NCBI GenBank assembly: GCA_030374805.1
Contig: JARGSG010000013.1
Location: forward strand, 868,001 to 932,000
Length of the DNA stretch: 64,000 nucleotides
Reading direction: 5' to 3'
DNA from: Gracilaria gracilis
Taxonomy: Eukaryota > Rhodophyta > Florideophyceae > Gracilariales > Gracilariaceae
The notes below the pieces were generated by a model. That model made no database searches, was not told where the DNA came from, and saw nothing but the letters and a program-made list of their open reading frames with translations. Positions 30,982 through 39,880 of this stretch are shown in pieces (position 1 is the stretch's first letter; each line of letters opens with the position of its first letter). The position numbers were made by a program, and so were the translations under genes.

Positions 30982-32418
30982 TCAAGTACTTGTCCGGCTC
31001 CCCATCTCGCCAGGGCATGATAGACCTAAAGAGGGTTCATCTGGTATGCCGGGACCGTTCACTATCGGTCGACTCACAGCCGTTAACGTACTCGCAGACA
31101 CTTCTCTTTCATCCGAGAGCAATACCGCTATCGCACCGCTTACATGAGGCGTAGCAAAAGAAGTACCGTCAAGATCCCCAAGGGAAGTAAAAATACCCAC
31201 CCCCGGAGCGGATATATCCACGCAATCCGCCTCCATCTCAGAAAGATTGTTTCCATCGAAAGGAACTCCCTCGCTATCGTGCGCCTGAACGCTGAAGAAC
31301 CGCTCGTCTCGAAATGAGGCTGGCAACGTAGCGCATGCGTTCACGCCGTCGTTACCGTCGTTGCCAGCTGCCCCGACGACAAACGCACCCAAACTGGTCA
31401 CCTCATTCAACGCAGCCAGAATCGCTGTTGCCAAGCCGCCAGCAGCCGATCCTCCTGCCAAGGAGAGGTTGATGACGTTTCCCTTTGGTGATACGTTCAG
31501 GTTCTGCGTGACAAATTCTAATCCCTGTAGCACAGGTATCCAGCCCGTAACGACGGAGGCGTCGCTCAACACTCGCAGGCAATGTCGAGTACTATCTACG
31601 GCCACGCCACTAGGGCCGGTGGCAATTTCACTTACGCCGATCCCATGCGGAACGGTGTCATCACATTCAGGTGCCGCTCCAGGACTGAGAAAGTCTAGAC
31701 AAAAACCTCCAGGGGACGGAACGCAACCGGTATCCAAAATCCACACGCTTGTACCTCGCCCGTTCATACTCAGTGGTGCACATGTGCGCAACCCATCCCG
31801 AGGAAAACCTCCATCGGTTTCGTCAATACCAAAAAGATCGCACATGGGAGGAGGAGATGCTCTTCGCGGATGAGGGAAGAGCACACCCCCTCGAAAAGGG
31901 ACTCCATTTGAGCTGTTGAAGATGCAACCTGAGCCAACGGCAAGGGGCTCTTCCGGTTGGGGAATAGGAGTTGAAATTGGTATGGTTACCACAAGGTTGT
32001 TTTCGATGAGCATGGGACGAGTGCCACCCTTTGCCAACGCTCTGCTCACGGTAGACACCAATTCCTTCGCAAAAGCCCTGAGCAGGTACTCGGGCTGTTG
32101 ATGCAAATCTTCAATGTCGCATGAAAACGACTCCAGGTGAAGCGACCCGATACTGATTCCCGCACTGCCTATTCTGCAGCCCATGGTGAAATTTCTTGTG
32201 TCCAGGAGCTCCTGCACTTCTGAGCGACATACATCGCCACAGGCAGAGGAGATTCGCATCAAAAACTCGTTCGGTATGATTCCATCATCTCTCATCATCC
32301 TCCGTGCAGAGCGCTTCCCCTCCCGAGGCATCCGTGCGTTTTGGTCTGGTTGTTGTGATGCACATGGAATCGCGGTAAACAAGAGCGTCAGAAACACGAG
32401 AAAGAATGTTATCGCCAT
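30982..32418 (-). CDS. Secreted subtilase (S8 family serine protease)
   Basis: A 478-residue preproenzyme. The signal peptide is at residues 1-21. The pro-region (~45-148) holds NEFLMRISSACGDVCR, MGC and IGSLHL and matches the stand-alone proteins at 17354 and 23471. The catalytic domain has the complete triad and oxyanion hole: Asp229 in VWILDTGC, His258 in DTVPHGIGVSEIA, Asn353 in AAGNDG and Ser420 in DGTSFATPHVSG. The His motif has PHG where most subtilases have GHG. Added cysteines suggest extracellular disulfides. The protein ends soon after the Ser helix, without a P-domain or clear anchor. Subtilases of this kind degrade or process extracellular and wall proteins; the substrate here is unknown. 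The frame is intact. Confidence 0.88.
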   Translation of the reverse strand: MAITFFLVFLTLLFTAIPCASQQPDQNARMPREGKRSARRMMRDDGIIPNEFLMRISSACGDVCRSEVQELLDTRNFTMGCRIGSAGISIGSLHLESFSCDIEDLHQQPEYLLRAFAKELVSTVSRALAKGGTRPMLIENNLVVTIPISTPIPQPEEPLAVGSGCIFNSSNGVPFRGGVLFPHPRRASPPPMCDLFGIDETDGGFPRDGLRTCAPLSMNGRGTSVWILDTGCVPSPGGFCLDFLSPGAAPECDDTVPHGIGVSEIATGPSGVAVDSTRHCLRVLSDASVVTGWIPVLQGLEFVTQNLNVSPKGNVINLSLAGGSAAGGLATAILAALNEVTSLGAFVVGAAGNDGNDGVNACATLPASFRDERFFSVQAHDSEGVPFDGNNLSEMEADCVDISAPGVGIFTSLGDLDGTSFATPHVSGAIAVLLSDEREVSASTLTAVSRPIVNGPGIPDEPSLGLSCPGEMGSRTST

Positions 32419-33020
32419 AACTTATGTTGAGCTGTTGCGTGGCGAATCTGCGAGTGTACGGTTGGGGGTGAATGATTCGAAGACCAAAGGCAATGAAGCA
32501 AAGCGGTTGGGAAGCACGAAAAGTATGGCGAGCTTGAGAAGGTGAACATGGAGCGAGATCCATCAAATGTGCTTTATAGTGGTGACGAATACTGACCAAC
32601 TGCAAAGCTACAATGAGGAGACAGAAAATAGGGGATGTCAAAAGCTCATGTGCCCTGTAGGAAGAAGCACATGGTCGGTCTTACAGAACCCAATCTCATT
32701 CCTTATCCAAGGGAATAAGGAACATGCAAGTTGTCTGTCGAAATTTGGAGGCACAGAGGTGAAGGGTTACCATCACGCATGCGATGCGTGTCATCAAATC
32801 GCGAACGAACACGATGTATGATGAGCGAGACGGGTGTGTCGACCAGAAACTCGCTACAACCTGCGGCAAGACAATCGCCCATGGAAACAAGCACCAGCTG
32901 AATATTCACGAAAGACCAGTTCTCAAAGTCAGGTTTACAGATTTCTCCTGCGCGCCAAATGAAAGTCCCGGTGGATTTTAGTGACGTAAAAGCTCAGCTG
33001 AAGCAAAAGGAAAGAGTAAG
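32419..33020. other. Intergenic
   Basis: Nothing recognised between the subtilase start and the LINE fragment. Confidence 0.45.
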
Positions 33021-33400
33021 TTGGTCTTTGCGATAGACAATACGGAGGAGGAAAGCAACACACGGCGGTCTGAAGTCACACTTGTGCAATTCGCGACTAC
33101 TCATGTGCCAACGCTGTATCCGGTTAGTTCATACCTTAACGGAAAGGTCACACGTTGTGAATTTGGAACTGCAGCGAAGAAAGACGTCGAGCACGTTCTC
33201 TTCCGGTGCGCTCTAACCAATGCGGCTCGCCGCGCTGTTCTACTGACAGCTAGAGAAAGAAAAGATAAGTCGTTGTTAGATATGATTAAGCAATAGCCGC
33301 TACGGTTTTTGACCTTCTTTAAGACAGAGAACTATCTCTATATAGCACTACTGCCGCCTCGGAATCAGGGGCGGCTGACCATAATAAAGAAGCTCACGAG
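33021..33400 (+). mobile_element. LINE-like fragment, C-terminal end of a reverse-transcriptase ORF
   Basis: The frame reads TRCEFGTAAKKDVEHVLFRC and onward through LTNAARRAVLL, the zinc-finger-like end found after the reverse transcriptase in many non-LTR elements (C-x-G...EHVLFRC). After a stop at 33296, LRFLTFFKTENYLYIALL continues in the same frame. The piece is 5'-truncated, as is usual for LINE copies; no poly-A tail or target duplication could be identified. It is a relic. Confidence 0.55.
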
Positions 33401-33485
33401 AGACGACGATGATCATTGACGGGAAGGAGCTGCAAACCTTTAGCAAACGGAACGCGTCACAAGCGCGCATTAGACTACGCGCAAG

Positions 33486-35408
33486 TCAGCGCTGCGTGAA
33501 ACTGACCACCAGCACCACCACCAGCACAAACACCTGCACGACCAAGCCCACCACAAAGCCGGAGCAAAACGAATACAGCCTCCGTCTGGCCGTGAGCGCG
33601 CCCATCTCGGCGCAGCACCTCGTGCGCGCCAGCACGACGGCCGCCCAACACGGCAGTGCCACCACGCCCAGAACGGCGCCAGCCAGGAAGCCCGAGCAAC
33701 CGTACGCCGCCACATCGCCCGTAGACAGCGCGTCGTCGCGCGTCGCCTCGCCACCAGCGCCGCGCTCCACGTCGCGGCGCTTCGAGCGACGGCCGCTCAC
33801 CAGGCGGCGATCCGCCGTCGGCAGTCGAGACGGGTGCTTTGTCGGCGGCACCGTACGCCCGCGCGAAGACGGTTGGCGCGTGGTAGACTCGTCATCATCA
33901 TGTTGATAACCGTCACGCACGCCATCAGCATCGTCGTCCAGCGATGCCCATGCAGACGGCCACCCACCCGGCTGCTCGCGACTCTCCGTGCCGACCGGCG
34001 ACGCGGCGTCTTCCGCGTCCGCAGCACCCCAGCCATCCAGCGCTGGCGGCGACGACACGCGTGCGCCCCCGGCTTCATCGGTGGGGTCGCGCTGTTCGAC
34101 GGACAACTGGGCGCCCCAACCAAGCGGCGAGCCTTCGCGGTCGAGATCCTGGTCGCGCCGGTCGGCGAGCGGCTGAGTGCCGCCACCGAGCGGCCAGCAT
34201 TCGTTCTCAGGATTATCGTCGCGCTGGTCGGCGGGCTGCTGATCGCCCCAACCGAGCGGCGAGCCGTAGCCGTCGCGCTCGTCGTCGCGCTGGTCCGCAG
34301 GCGTCTGGTCGCCCCAACCGAGCGGCGAGCCATCGCGTTTGCGATGCTTTTCGGGGCGGTCGGCGGGAGGTTGTGCGCCCCAACCAAGCAGCGAGCCGTC
34401 GCGCTCGCGATCTTTGTCGACGGCGGCGGACGGCGACAAGGGGCGGTGATGGCGCCCGGAAGGGCGCTCGCTCGATGGGGATGGCGGCGGCCATCGTGAC
34501 GGCTGACGGTTCTGCGAGCGGTGGTCGTCCTTCCGCTCTCGCTCTCGCTTTCGTTCGCGATCACGGTCTCGGTCTGGCTTTCGTTCGCGATCACGGTCTC
34601 GGTCTGGCTTTCGTTCGCGATCACGGTCTCGGTCTGGCTTTCGTTCGCGATCACGGTCTCGGTCTGGCTTTCGTTCGCGATCACGGTCTCGATCTGGCTT
34701 TCGTCCGCGATCACGGTCTCGGTCTGGCTTTCGTCCGCGATCACGGTCTCGATCTGGCTTTTGTTCGCGATCACGGTCTCGATCTGGCTTTCGTTCGCGA
34801 TCTCGGTCTCGGTCTGGCTTTCGTTCGCGATCTCGGTCTCGGTCCCGCTCGCGTTGAGGAATTCGATCACGTTGGCGCTCGCGTTCTGGCGCGCGCTCTC
34901 GGTGGCGGGAGTGCTCACGCTCGCGCTCGCGCTCAGCGCGACGGCGGCGCTCGCTGCGATCCGCGGCGCGCTCCGCGCAATCCGGGCGAGCATCGGGCGC
35001 GCACGCGCGCTGTTCGCTGCGACGACTTTCGCGCTCGCGCTCGCGCTCGCGGCGCTCGCGGCGGCAGCGGTGCTCGCGACGTTCGCGCTCGCGCTCGGCG
35101 CCCGCCAGCAGCACGGCGTCGTGGCTGAAGAAGCGCGCGACGTCGGCCAGCGCGGCGCGCTGCTCGGCGGCGGAGCGGCAGCGGCGCGGCGACGGCAGCG
35201 GAGGCGGCGCGACGCGCGGCGGCGGCGTGACGACGGGCGGCGCGCACGCGGCGCGACGCGCGGTGGCGTGCGCGCAGCGACTGGACGCGCAGCACGAGCG
35301 GCAGCGGCGGCGGGCGGCGGCGGAGGAGGCGGAGGAGGAGGCGTTGCGCGGCGAGGGCGACGGCGTGCAGCAGCAGTAGCACAGCTCGATGACGCAGCAG
35401 TGCGCCAT
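33486..35408 (-). CDS. RD/RE-repeat protein with C-terminal membrane pair
   Basis: A 640-residue protein, unknown function. The N-terminus is cysteine-rich (MAHCCVIELCYCCC), a candidate for lipidation. Residues ~110-340 are almost only Arg, Asp, Glu and Lys, including about ten RDRDRERKPD decapeptides coded by a 30 bp DNA repeat (about 34550-34850). Residues ~350-480 hold five GSPLGWGxQxPADxRD repeats. After an acidic Ser/Asp region, two hydrophobic segments (VAAYGCSGFLAGAVLGVVAL and a segment ending VFVLVVVLVVSF) close the protein. RD/RE tracts usually occur in nuclear RNA-binding proteins, so a membrane-anchored version is odd. The 1.9 kb frame is fully open through highly repetitive DNA, which supports it as coding. 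Opposite-strand frames in this stretch are shadows. Confidence 0.7.
   Translation of the reverse strand: MAHCCVIELCYCCCTPSPSPRNASSSASSAAARRRCRSCCASSRCAHATARRAACAPPVVTPPPRVAPPPLPSPRRCRSAAEQRAALADVARFFSHDAVLLAGAERERERREHRCRRERRERERERESRRSEQRACAPDARPDCAERAADRSERRRRAEREREREHSRHRERAPERERQRDRIPQRERDRDRDRERKPDRDRDRERKPDRDRDREQKPDRDRDRGRKPDRDRDRGRKPDRDRDRERKPDRDRDRERKPDRDRDRERKPDRDRDRERKPDRDRDRERKRERERKDDHRSQNRQPSRWPPPSPSSERPSGRHHRPLSPSAAVDKDRERDGSLLGWGAQPPADRPEKHRKRDGSPLGWGDQTPADQRDDERDGYGSPLGWGDQQPADQRDDNPENECWPLGGGTQPLADRRDQDLDREGSPLGWGAQLSVEQRDPTDEAGGARVSSPPALDGWGAADAEDAASPVGTESREQPGGWPSAWASLDDDADGVRDGYQHDDDESTTRQPSSRGRTVPPTKHPSRLPTADRRLVSGRRSKRRDVERGAGGEATRDDALSTGDVAAYGCSGFLAGAVLGVVALPCWAAVVLARTRCCAEMGALTARRRLYSFCSGFVVGLVVQVFVLVVVLVVSFTQR
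34550..34850. repeat. 30 bp minisatellite, about ten units
   Basis: Near-perfect tandem repeat of a unit containing GATCACGGTCTCGGTCTGG, coding the RDRDRERKPD decapeptide array on the minus strand. Differences between units are mostly T/C exchanges that conserve charge. Confidence 0.95.
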
Positions 35409-35580
35409 GACTGCGGCGGCGGCTGCGGCTACGACGCTCGGAGCAGCGGCGGCGCGGATCGCCGCGCGCGCGCGCGACGTTTAAAGCAGCGCGCGCATGA
35501 CGGCGGGCGAGCACCAAATGCGCGGGGCGGCATGACGCCGCGACGGCGGCGCGTTACGGTGACGCGCGCCGGCGGATGTT

Positions 35581-35612
<32 letters not shown>

Positions 35613-35748
35613 ACGTCGTTCGTGTTTACCGTCGCTGCTCTCTCTCACACGCGAGCGCACGGCAGCGATGCACGTCGCCGAAAACGGCCATTGCAGCCGC
35701 CACGTGCACACGCGAGCCAGCTGTAACAGGTGTAGCGAGCGTTGTTGT

Positions 35749-37578
35749 TTACACCACGTCGGCCACGTCGAGCACGTCGTGCAGGCGCGCGCCCACGCGC
35801 GTGCGCGTGCCGTGGTCGAGCATGTGGCGCTTGACGTCGGCGATGGTGAGCTCGGCGCGGTGGAAGACGCCGGCGGCGAGCGCCGCCTCCACGCCGGTGC
35901 GCTGGAAGACGGTGGTGAAGTGCGCGGCGCAGCCGGCGCCCGAGCTGGCGATCACGGGGATGCTCACGGCGTCGCGCACCAGCCGCACCAGCTGCTCGTC
36001 AAAGCCGTTCTTCTGCCCGTCCTGGTCCATGGAGTTGAGCAGGATCTCGCCCGCGCCCAGCGCCTCCACCGCCGTGGCCAGCTGCACCACGTCCAGCTGG
36101 CGCCGCTCGCGCCCGCCCTTCACCGTGCACTGGTACCAGCAGCGCCGCCCGTCCTCCAGCCTCACCGTGGAGAAGTTGCAGCTCTCGCCGTCCGCCACGT
36201 ACACGCGGCACGGGTCCACCGACACCACCACCGCCTGCGCGCCGTACACGTACGAGATGCGTTCGATGGACGAAGTGCCGTCCTTGCCGTGCTTCCAAAA
36301 GCGCTCCGCCGCGTACACCGCGTCGCTGCCCAGCGACACCTTGTCCGCGCCCGCCCTAAAGTACATTGCCGCCACGTCCAGCGCGCTGTAGCGCGTGCCC
36401 TGCTTATCCACGTAGTCGCGAATGCCGCCGCCAATGCACAGCGGCACAAACACGCAGCGCGACGTCTGCCGCAGCACCTCGATCATGGGCGCCTCGTTCA
36501 CGGGCTCGCCGCGGAACGACGTGATGTTGAGGAAGCAAATCTCGTCCGCGCCCTGCTCAAAGTACCGCTTTGCCAGCGCCACGGGCTTGCCGAGGTTGCG
36601 CACGCGCCGCGACTGCGCCTCGCGCACGTCGTACTGGTCGCCCTTGGTGACCACCAGGTCCCCGGCGTCGTTCTCGCGCACGTCCAGACATGCCACCACG
36701 CGCTTGGCTAGCCCCTGCGCCAGCGCGCCGTCGACACCGCCGCCGCCGCCAGCCAGCGCGAACGTGGCGGGCGCCGCTGCGCCGCCTGCGCCGCGCGCGT
36801 GCACAAAGTCGCGCAGCAGCCGCAGCCCCTCGGCGCCGGACTTTTCGGGGTGGAACTGCGTGGCCACGACGTTGCCGCGCTGCAACGCCGCCACGAACGG
36901 CTGCCCGTGCGTGGCAGTGGCCACGTTGACGCCCGCCACGCCGCGCAGCACGTCCGGCGCCACGCAGAACGAGTGCACAAAGTAGAAGCGCTGCGCGTGC
37001 TGTTGCAGCACGGACAGCGGGCGGTGCACGCTCACGGAGTTCCACCCGATATGCGGCACGGTGAGCGGCGAGCGCTCCGGCATGACAAAGCGCCGCACCT
37101 CGCCGCGGAACACGCCCAGCCCGTCGCAGCCGTCGCTCTCCTCCGAGCGTTCGAACAGCGTGTGCAGCCCGAGGCAGATGCCCAGGAACGGGCGGTCGTC
37201 CAGCACGTATTGGCGCAGCGCTTGGTCAAAGTGGCGTGCGCGCAGGTTTTCCATGGCCGCGCCAAACGATCCCACGCCCGGGAAGATGAGGCGCTGCGCG
37301 TTGCGGATGTGGTGCGCGTGTGTGGCGTATTGCACGTCGACGCCCAGTAGCTGCAGTGCGTTGTGCAGCGAGCGCACGTTGCCGGCGCCGTAGTCCAGCA
37401 CGGTGATGACCGGCCGCGCGGCCGAGGCGCGCACGGCGCGGCGCGACGGCGTTCTCGGCTGCACGCGCGGCGACGGCGGCGGCGATCGCAATCGCGATCG
37501 CGACGGGGGCGGCGTGCACGCGCGCTGCCGCAGCGGCGACGGCGCCAGGAAGGCGGGCGGCGGCGGCGGCGGCGACAT
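35749..37578 (-). CDS. HIS7: Imidazole glycerol phosphate synthase, fused glutaminase/cyclase, plastid-targeted
   Basis: About 609 residues. It makes imidazole glycerol phosphate and AICAR from PRFAR and glutamine, in histidine synthesis. The glutaminase half starts at VITVLDYGAGNVRSLHNAL and has the nucleophile in GICLG and the His/Glu pair in FHPEKSG. The cyclase half is a (beta/alpha)8 barrel with the catalytic Asp in VACLDVREN, CIGGGIRDY and the second Asp in LNSMDQDG. Plants and fungi have this fused form. The start at 37578 gives MSPPPPPPAFLAPSP and then an Arg/Ser/Pro-rich stretch, a plausible transit peptide with the red-algal Phe; the frame is open further upstream to 37914. Head to head with TPI, with 485 bp between the two ATGs. 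Confidence 0.93.
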   Translation of the reverse strand: MSPPPPPPAFLAPSPLRQRACTPPPSRSRLRSPPPSPRVQPRTPSRRAVRASAARPVITVLDYGAGNVRSLHNALQLLGVDVQYATHAHHIRNAQRLIFPGVGSFGAAMENLRARHFDQALRQYVLDDRPFLGICLGLHTLFERSEESDGCDGLGVFRGEVRRFVMPERSPLTVPHIGWNSVSVHRPLSVLQQHAQRFYFVHSFCVAPDVLRGVAGVNVATATHGQPFVAALQRGNVVATQFHPEKSGAEGLRLLRDFVHARGAGGAAAPATFALAGGGGGVDGALAQGLAKRVVACLDVRENDAGDLVVTKGDQYDVREAQSRRVRNLGKPVALAKRYFEQGADEICFLNITSFRGEPVNEAPMIEVLRQTSRCVFVPLCIGGGIRDYVDKQGTRYSALDVAAMYFRAGADKVSLGSDAVYAAERFWKHGKDGTSSIERISYVYGAQAVVVSVDPCRVYVADGESCNFSTVRLEDGRRCWYQCTVKGGRERRQLDVVQLATAVEALGAGEILLNSMDQDGQKNGFDEQLVRLVRDAVSIPVIASSGAGCAAHFTTVFQRTGVEAALAAGVFHRAELTIADVKRHMLDHGTRTRVGARLHDVLDVADVV

Positions 37579-38063
37579 GATGCGCGACGGAGGAGGCGAC
37601 GGCAAGGTGCGTCCGTGAGCGGTGCGGCGCATTGGCGCCGCGCTGAAGAACATCTCCAACGCCAGCGCAGCCAGCACCGCCGCCAAAGCAGCACCACGCG
37701 GCGCGCGGCGGGGTGCGAGCGTTGTGCAGCGTGGCCGCGGTGGACGAGCTGGACGAGCTGGACGAGCTGGCCAGCACGCGGCGGCGACGCACGCGGCGGC
37801 GCAAGCGCGCGCGCGCGCGTGCCGAATCGGCACTGCCGATCTGCAAGCAGCGCCGTTCATTCCGAAGGCGCGCGGAGACAAGCGCAGCTCCACACACACA
37901 CACACACGCGCCACGCGCCACAGCTCCCGCGCGCCGCAGCTGCCGCTGATTGCGCGCAGCCGCGCCCGCGCGCCATTCGCGCCATCGCCGCCGCCGTCGT
38001 CGTCCGCTCACCGCCCGCCGTCGAGCCGTCGAGCCGCCGAGTCGCCGAGTCGCCCGCCCCGCC
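37579..38063. promoter_or_regulatory. Shared bidirectional promoter region, HIS7/TPI
   Basis: A 485 bp GC-rich gap between two divergent start codons. No TATA box is evident. It contains a CA repeat (37890-37907) and short GAC/GCT runs. Inferred from gene orientation only. Confidence 0.5.
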
Positions 38064-38996
38064 ATGTCGCCGCCCGCCTTCGTCACCACCCTGCCCGCCG
38101 CGCTGCCGTCCTCGCTGTCGCACCTGTGCGCCGCCGTCAGCACGCCGCGCACGCCGCTGCGCCGCCGCGCGTACGCGCCGGCGCGCGCGCCGCTGCGCAT
38201 GGGCGCTGGCGGCAGCAGCGCCCGCAAGTTCTTTGTGGGCGGCAACTGGAAGTGCAACCTGTCCAAGGCCGATATCGCAGAGCTGGTGTCTGCCTTCAAC
38301 GCCGCGCCGCCGATCGACGCCGCGCACGTGCAGGTGGTCGTGGCGCCGCCCGCCGTGTATCTGGACAGCACGCGTCAGGCGCTGCGCGCCGACTTTGATA
38401 CGTCCGCGCAGAACGCGTGGATTTCGAAGGGCGGCGCCTTTACGGGAGAGTTGGACGCCGCCATGGTCAAGGACGTCGGTGCGGAATGGGTCATTCTTGG
38501 ACACTCGGAACGTCGTCACATTGCGCAGCTCAAGGAGAGCGACCATACCATTGCCATGAAGGCCGCCTACGCGCTGCAGCACGCCTCGTTGGGCGTTATC
38601 TATTGCATCGGCGAGCTGCTGGAGGAGCGTGAGAGCGGCCAGACTATCGCCGTGTGCGAACGCCAGCTCCAAGCGCTCAGTGACGCCATCTCCGACTGGA
38701 GTGACGTCGTGATCGCGTACGAGCCGGTGTGGGCGATTGGCACGGGCAAGGTGGCCACGCCCGAGCAGGCGGAGCAAGTGCATGAGGCGGTGCGTGCGTG
38801 GTTGGCCAACAATGTGTCGCCGCAGGTGGCGGCCAGCACTAGGATTCTTTATGGGGGGAGTGTGTCGCCGGCCAACTGTGAATCGTTGGCCAAGCAACCC
38901 AACATCGACGGCTTCTTGGTGGGAGGCGCGAGCATGAAGCCCACATTCTTGGAGATCGTCGACTCGTACAAGGCGACGTTGGCGGAGGCCGTGTAG
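38064..38996 (+). CDS. TPI: Triosephosphate isomerase, plastid form
   Basis: A 310-residue enzyme interconverting dihydroxyacetone phosphate and glyceraldehyde 3-phosphate. The N-terminal ~55 residues (MSPPAFVTTLPAALPSSLSH...) form a transit peptide with an early Phe; the mature enzyme begins near RKFFVGGNWKCN. The catalytic Lys is in NWKCN, the His in ILGHSERR and the Glu in AYEPVWAIGTGKVAT (with the flexible loop), followed by phosphate-binding GGSV and FLVGGAS. Length and all key residues match the family. The start at 38064 is the ATG that yields the transit peptide. No introns. Confidence 0.95.
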   Translation: MSPPAFVTTLPAALPSSLSHLCAAVSTPRTPLRRRAYAPARAPLRMGAGGSSARKFFVGGNWKCNLSKADIAELVSAFNAAPPIDAAHVQVVVAPPAVYLDSTRQALRADFDTSAQNAWISKGGAFTGELDAAMVKDVGAEWVILGHSERRHIAQLKESDHTIAMKAAYALQHASLGVIYCIGELLEERESGQTIAVCERQLQALSDAISDWSDVVIAYEPVWAIGTGKVATPEQAEQVHEAVRAWLANNVSPQVAASTRILYGGSVSPANCESLAKQPNIDGFLVGGASMKPTFLEIVDSYKATLAEAV

Positions 38997-39168
38997 CTTT
39001 TTTGACGTACGCGCATCGTCGCGTTCTGCGCACGCCGCCCCTTTTTTTTCTTGTGTTGCTTCTTGTAAAAGCCCACTTGTTGGCGCGCTGCGGTGACCTC
39101 TCACACACACTCTCTCTCTTTCTCTGTTCGACCTGTGCGTGTTTGCGTAGTCACTCGCTCGCTGTGCG

Positions 39169-39670
39169 TTATGTAGCGCTGCGCTTGGCGGCGGCGGCGG
39201 CGGTGGCGGCGGTGGCGGCATCGTCCACGGCCTGGGAGGCTGCCAGCCCCGGGCGGATGTACAGCACGTTGTTGCAGCGGATGAGAATTTCGCCTAGTTC
39301 ACCGTCCATGGCGCCGTCTACCCACTCCTCCGAGTTCTCCAGCTGGAGGTTCATGTAGTTGTCCACCGACTTGAGGTAGCCTGTAGCCGCGACGCGCAGC
39401 GCGCACGAAAAGCGCAACGAATGTCAGAGCAGCTTGTGCGAGCGCGCGCGCTTGGCGGTGCTTACTTACCGCGATACTCGAGGCCCCACTTGAGCTTCAC
39501 GATCACAGGCTTGCCTGTGAGTGAGAGCAGGAACGGCTTGGGGTTGATATGCGACGATTTGCTGGCCTGTGGCGCGCGGCGCGGGTTCGTGGGAGCTGTT
39601 AGTTTTACGTTGCTCGCTCGTTGGAAAGGCGGAACGCGCGCACCGGCGCGGGACGGGAGTAACTTACCAT
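39169..39670 (-). CDS. SNRPF: Small nuclear ribonucleoprotein F (Sm protein)
   Basis: Core spliceosomal Sm protein, three exons: 39670-39668 (the ATG alone), 39566-39470 and 39380-39169. The product begins [20 protein letters not shown] and contains the Sm1 motif ([29 protein letters not shown]) and the Sm2 motif ([14 protein letters not shown]) with the RCNN signature typical of SmF. It forms part of the seven-membered ring on U snRNAs in the nucleus. The Ala-rich C-terminal tail is longer than usual. The first intron falls directly after the start codon, so translation start and the first splice site are fused in one site. Head to head with the gene at 39881, with 210 bp between starts. Confidence 0.9.
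39381..39469 (-). other. SNRPF intron 2 (89 bp)
   Basis: Donor CGCG|GTAAGT and acceptor CTACAG|GC, phase 1. It interrupts the Sm1 motif between EYR and GYLKSVD; joining restores it. Confidence 0.88.
39567..39667 (-). other. SNRPF intron 1 (101 bp), directly after the start codon
   Basis: ATG|GTAAGT donor and CCACAG|GCC acceptor on the minus strand. Splicing joins ATG to GCC AGC AAA and gives the expected N-terminus. Confidence 0.85.
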
Positions 39671-39880
39671 CGTGGTGGGCGCGGCAGCTTCGCTCAACGT
39701 GGATCAAGTCGAACAAACAAACAAACACTCCAACAACTGGTACAACGGTAGCACGGAGCAGCTCTATCCACAAATGCTGCCAAAAAACGGCAAGGCCGCG
39801 AGCCGTTTTGTCGCATTCGCGCGCTTATTCGAACCGCCGACAAGCCGCCGCCGCCGACATGGGCGTGCGCGGCGCGCAAC

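Noticed and set aside
33944-35726. Two ~400-residue plus-strand frames rich in LAFVRDHGLG and AITVSVWLSF repeats
   Set aside because: They are antisense readings of the 30 bp minisatellite; the minus frame explains both the repeat and the flanking unique parts.
37802-37822. GC/CG alternating run as a Z-DNA regulatory element
   Set aside because: Such runs are common throughout the GC-rich coding parts here; nothing singles this one out.
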